Shown one piece after another: positions 62,493-64,000 of a stretch of 64,000 bases of DNA. Under the pieces are notes generated by a model, which did no database searches, was not told the origin of the DNA, and was given only the letters and a program-made list of their open reading frames with translations. The translations under genes and the position numbers were made by a program. Numbering within the stretch: position 1 is the first letter of the stretch; every line of letters begins with the position of its first letter. Origin of the DNA: Pseudomonadota bacterium (GTDB lineage: Bacteria > Pseudomonadota > Alphaproteobacteria > Micropepsales > Micropepsaceae); the NCBI GenBank assembly GCA_021851325.1, contig JAJZDZ010000007.1, positions 62,001 through 126,000 of the forward strand. Reading direction: 5' to 3'.

Positions 62493-63988
62493 AGCTCCAC
62501 TCCAACTCCAACTTCAGTAGCAACATCCGGTCCTGGGGTCAGGGGGTTGCTCATGCGCTCGCTCAGTATCGGCCGCAGCGGTCGGTCAAACAGCCAGATG
62601 ATCAAGGCGCTTACAAACGCGATCGCAGCTGTGATGAGAAAGAATTCGGATTTAGGGGTATGATCCCAAAGCGTTGCCAGCATGCCGCCGAGCGTACTGC
62701 CAAGAAACGTCGCAATGAACCAGAAGCCCATCATCATGGACATTACCTGCACCGGGGCCGCACGGGCCACGAGTGCCAGCCCGACCGGAGACAGGTAGAG
62801 TTCGCCGAAAGTATAAATGGTGAAGAAGGGCAGCAGCCATACCCAACTGGCGTGGCCGTGTGGACCGGTCACAAACGCCACGGCTGCCATCAGGCAGAAA
62901 GACGCACCGAGCAGGGCACATCCCAGTGCCATCTTGATCGGGGTAGAGGGCTCGCGCCCGCGACGGGCCTGCCGGCCCCAAAGCCAGACGAGCAGCGGCG
63001 TGAAGGCGAAAATCATGGCCGGGTCGATGGATTGCGCCCAGGGAGCCGGAATGACGAAGTCGATCACACCTGGGATGAATACCCGATCTGTATAGTCGCG
63101 GGCCCATAATGCGATCGTGATGTATTGCTGTTCGTAGCTCATCCAGAAGCCGGTGACCGGCACAAAGAGCGCGACCAGCGCGAAAATGGCTTTCCAGTCC
63201 TGGCGACTGAGGGGTTGCGCCTTGACCTTATTGCCAGCCCGGCGGGCACTGGTTACGCGATCAGGGGGCAGATTCCGCAGCGACAGGACGTAAATCAGAA
63301 CCCCGATTGAGACCCCAATGCCGGCTGCAAAGAAACCAAAGTGCCAACCCGCATTCTGTCCGAAAGCGGCGCACACGCGATGGCTCCAGGGCCAGTCGTC
63401 GGTACACATGCGCGCCCCCAGGGTGCCGCAGATGTAAGGCGCAAGGAAGGCTCCAAGATTGATACCAACGTAGAAGATCGAGTAGGCGCGATCGATGCGG
63501 TTGTCACCCGGCGCGTAGAGATTGCCAACCTGGGTCGAAATATTGGGCTTGAAGGCGCCATTACCGATGATCAGCGCCAGAAGGCCGAAGAAGAACAGCG
63601 AAGTCTGGGTCAACATGAATTCGCCGGCGATCATCATCAGCCCGCCGACGACAACGGTGTAGCGCTGGCCGGTCAGGCGATCAGCAAGCAGTCCGCCGAA
63701 AAACGGGGTGAGGTAAACGAGCCCGGTATAAAGACCGGTGATGTTGGTAGCGAATTCGGTCGACGACAGCGGGCCCAGCAACCACTGAAACGCGCTGCGC
63801 ACCAGTGCAATCCCTATGACGTGCGGCATCGCCTCAGGAGTCAGCAATTGCTGCGTCAGGTAGAAGATCAGGATCGACGTCATCCCATAGTAGGAAAAAC
63901 GTTCTGCCATTTCGGTCGAAAACAGGCTGGTCAATCCGACCGGATGACCGAACAGGTCACGCTGGCGCTTGGCCTCGGGTTGAGCCAT
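62489..63988 (-). CDS. POT/PTR2-family peptide transporter
   Basis: I chose ATG 63988, with GGGGGA upstream; the product has 499 residues. It has about 12 to 14 hydrophobic segments. The proton-coupled oligopeptide-transporter signature is present: FSTEMAERFSYYGMTSILIF (the ExxERFxYY motif), GGLLADRLTGQRYTVVVGGL and GNGAFKPNISTQVGNLYAPG. It imports di- and tripeptides with protons. It lies at the right edge and leads a transcript with metC and hisI. Confidence 0.93.
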   Translation of the reverse strand: MAQPEAKRQRDLFGHPVGLTSLFSTEMAERFSYYGMTSILIFYLTQQLLTPEAMPHVIGIALVRSAFQWLLGPLSSTEFATNITGLYTGLVYLTPFFGGLLADRLTGQRYTVVVGGLMMIAGEFMLTQTSLFFFGLLALIIGNGAFKPNISTQVGNLYAPGDNRIDRAYSIFYVGINLGAFLAPYICGTLGARMCTDDWPWSHRVCAAFGQNAGWHFGFFAAGIGVSIGVLIYVLSLRNLPPDRVTSARRAGNKVKAQPLSRQDWKAIFALVALFVPVTGFWMSYEQQYITIALWARDYTDRVFIPGVIDFVIPAPWAQSIDPAMIFAFTPLLVWLWGRQARRGREPSTPIKMALGCALLGASFCLMAAVAFVTGPHGHASWVWLLPFFTIYTFGELYLSPVGLALVARAAPVQVMSMMMGFWFIATFLGSTLGGMLATLWDHTPKSEFFLITAAIAFVSALIIWLFDRPLRPILSERMSNPLTPGPDVATEVGVGVEL

Positions 63989-64000
63989 TCGCAATCCCCC

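Overview
The window is a stretch of chromosome with high GC content, most likely from an alphaproteobacterium. The evidence for this is the gene order aminotransferase - hom - glpX - recJ, an NDUFS4-like complex I accessory subunit (55237-55542), tRNA genes that encode their own CCA, and the general protein families. I cannot name the genus. Most of the window is ordinary chromosomal coding sequence. The stretch from about 6.0 kb to 21.3 kb is accessory DNA.

Region 1 (1-6010): the end of an OmpA-like protein, then alaC, hom, glpX and recJ in one tightly packed operon on the + strand, followed by tRNA-Glu(UUC).

Region 2 (6011-about 21330): an integration hotspot in tRNA-Glu. A 45-bp copy of the tRNA 3' end (5966-6010) recurs exactly at 8556-8600 and 10282-10326, and in decayed form at 20823-20861. 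The DNA between copies forms small cassettes with related ends that carry the direct repeat GGTTAGACAC. The cargo is mostly toxin-antitoxin (TA) genes on the - strand: a GNAT toxin with a DUF1778 antitoxin, a methyltransferase, an orphan HigA with a HigB stub, Phd with a PIN toxin, and an RHH protein with a RelE/ParE toxin. A HigA pseudogene lies beside the last pair. I find no integrase. Further in are a TauE/SafE transporter, two large secreted VPS10/sortilin-type propeller proteins flanking an IS1380-family remnant, and then a decayed repeat of the first cassette, including a GNAT pseudogene.

Region 3 (21.3-37 kb): a protein that looks like a degenerate GGDEF-EAL, a secreted SnoaL-like protein, a secreted propeller-phosphoesterase, a four-gene telA operon with repeated YbjQ-like domains, an M28-like protein without the usual metal ligands, a cytochrome c with two hemes, and an ABC exporter.

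Region 4 (37-64 kb): an OmpR-type two-component system; an envelope block (GT2-GtrA, PAP2 and an isoprenylcysteine methyltransferase-like protein) followed by panD, a DUF3617 protein and a sirtuin; a ClpP paralogue with a GH13 glucosidase; and a co-oriented - strand unit for a molybdenum hydroxylase (coxG, coxS, coxM, xdhC, a second two-component system, a MoeA-like/MocA fusion and a SufU-like scaffold) that lacks the catalytic large subunit. After that come a double cold-shock protein, a DUF192 protein, tRNA-Pro and tRNA-Arg flanking the NDUFS4 gene, an M61 peptidase, enoyl-CoA hydratase, a glycine-zipper lipoprotein, a sugar-lactone oxidase, hisI, metC and a POT peptide transporter.

All family assignments come from reading the translated sequences; no database search was run.
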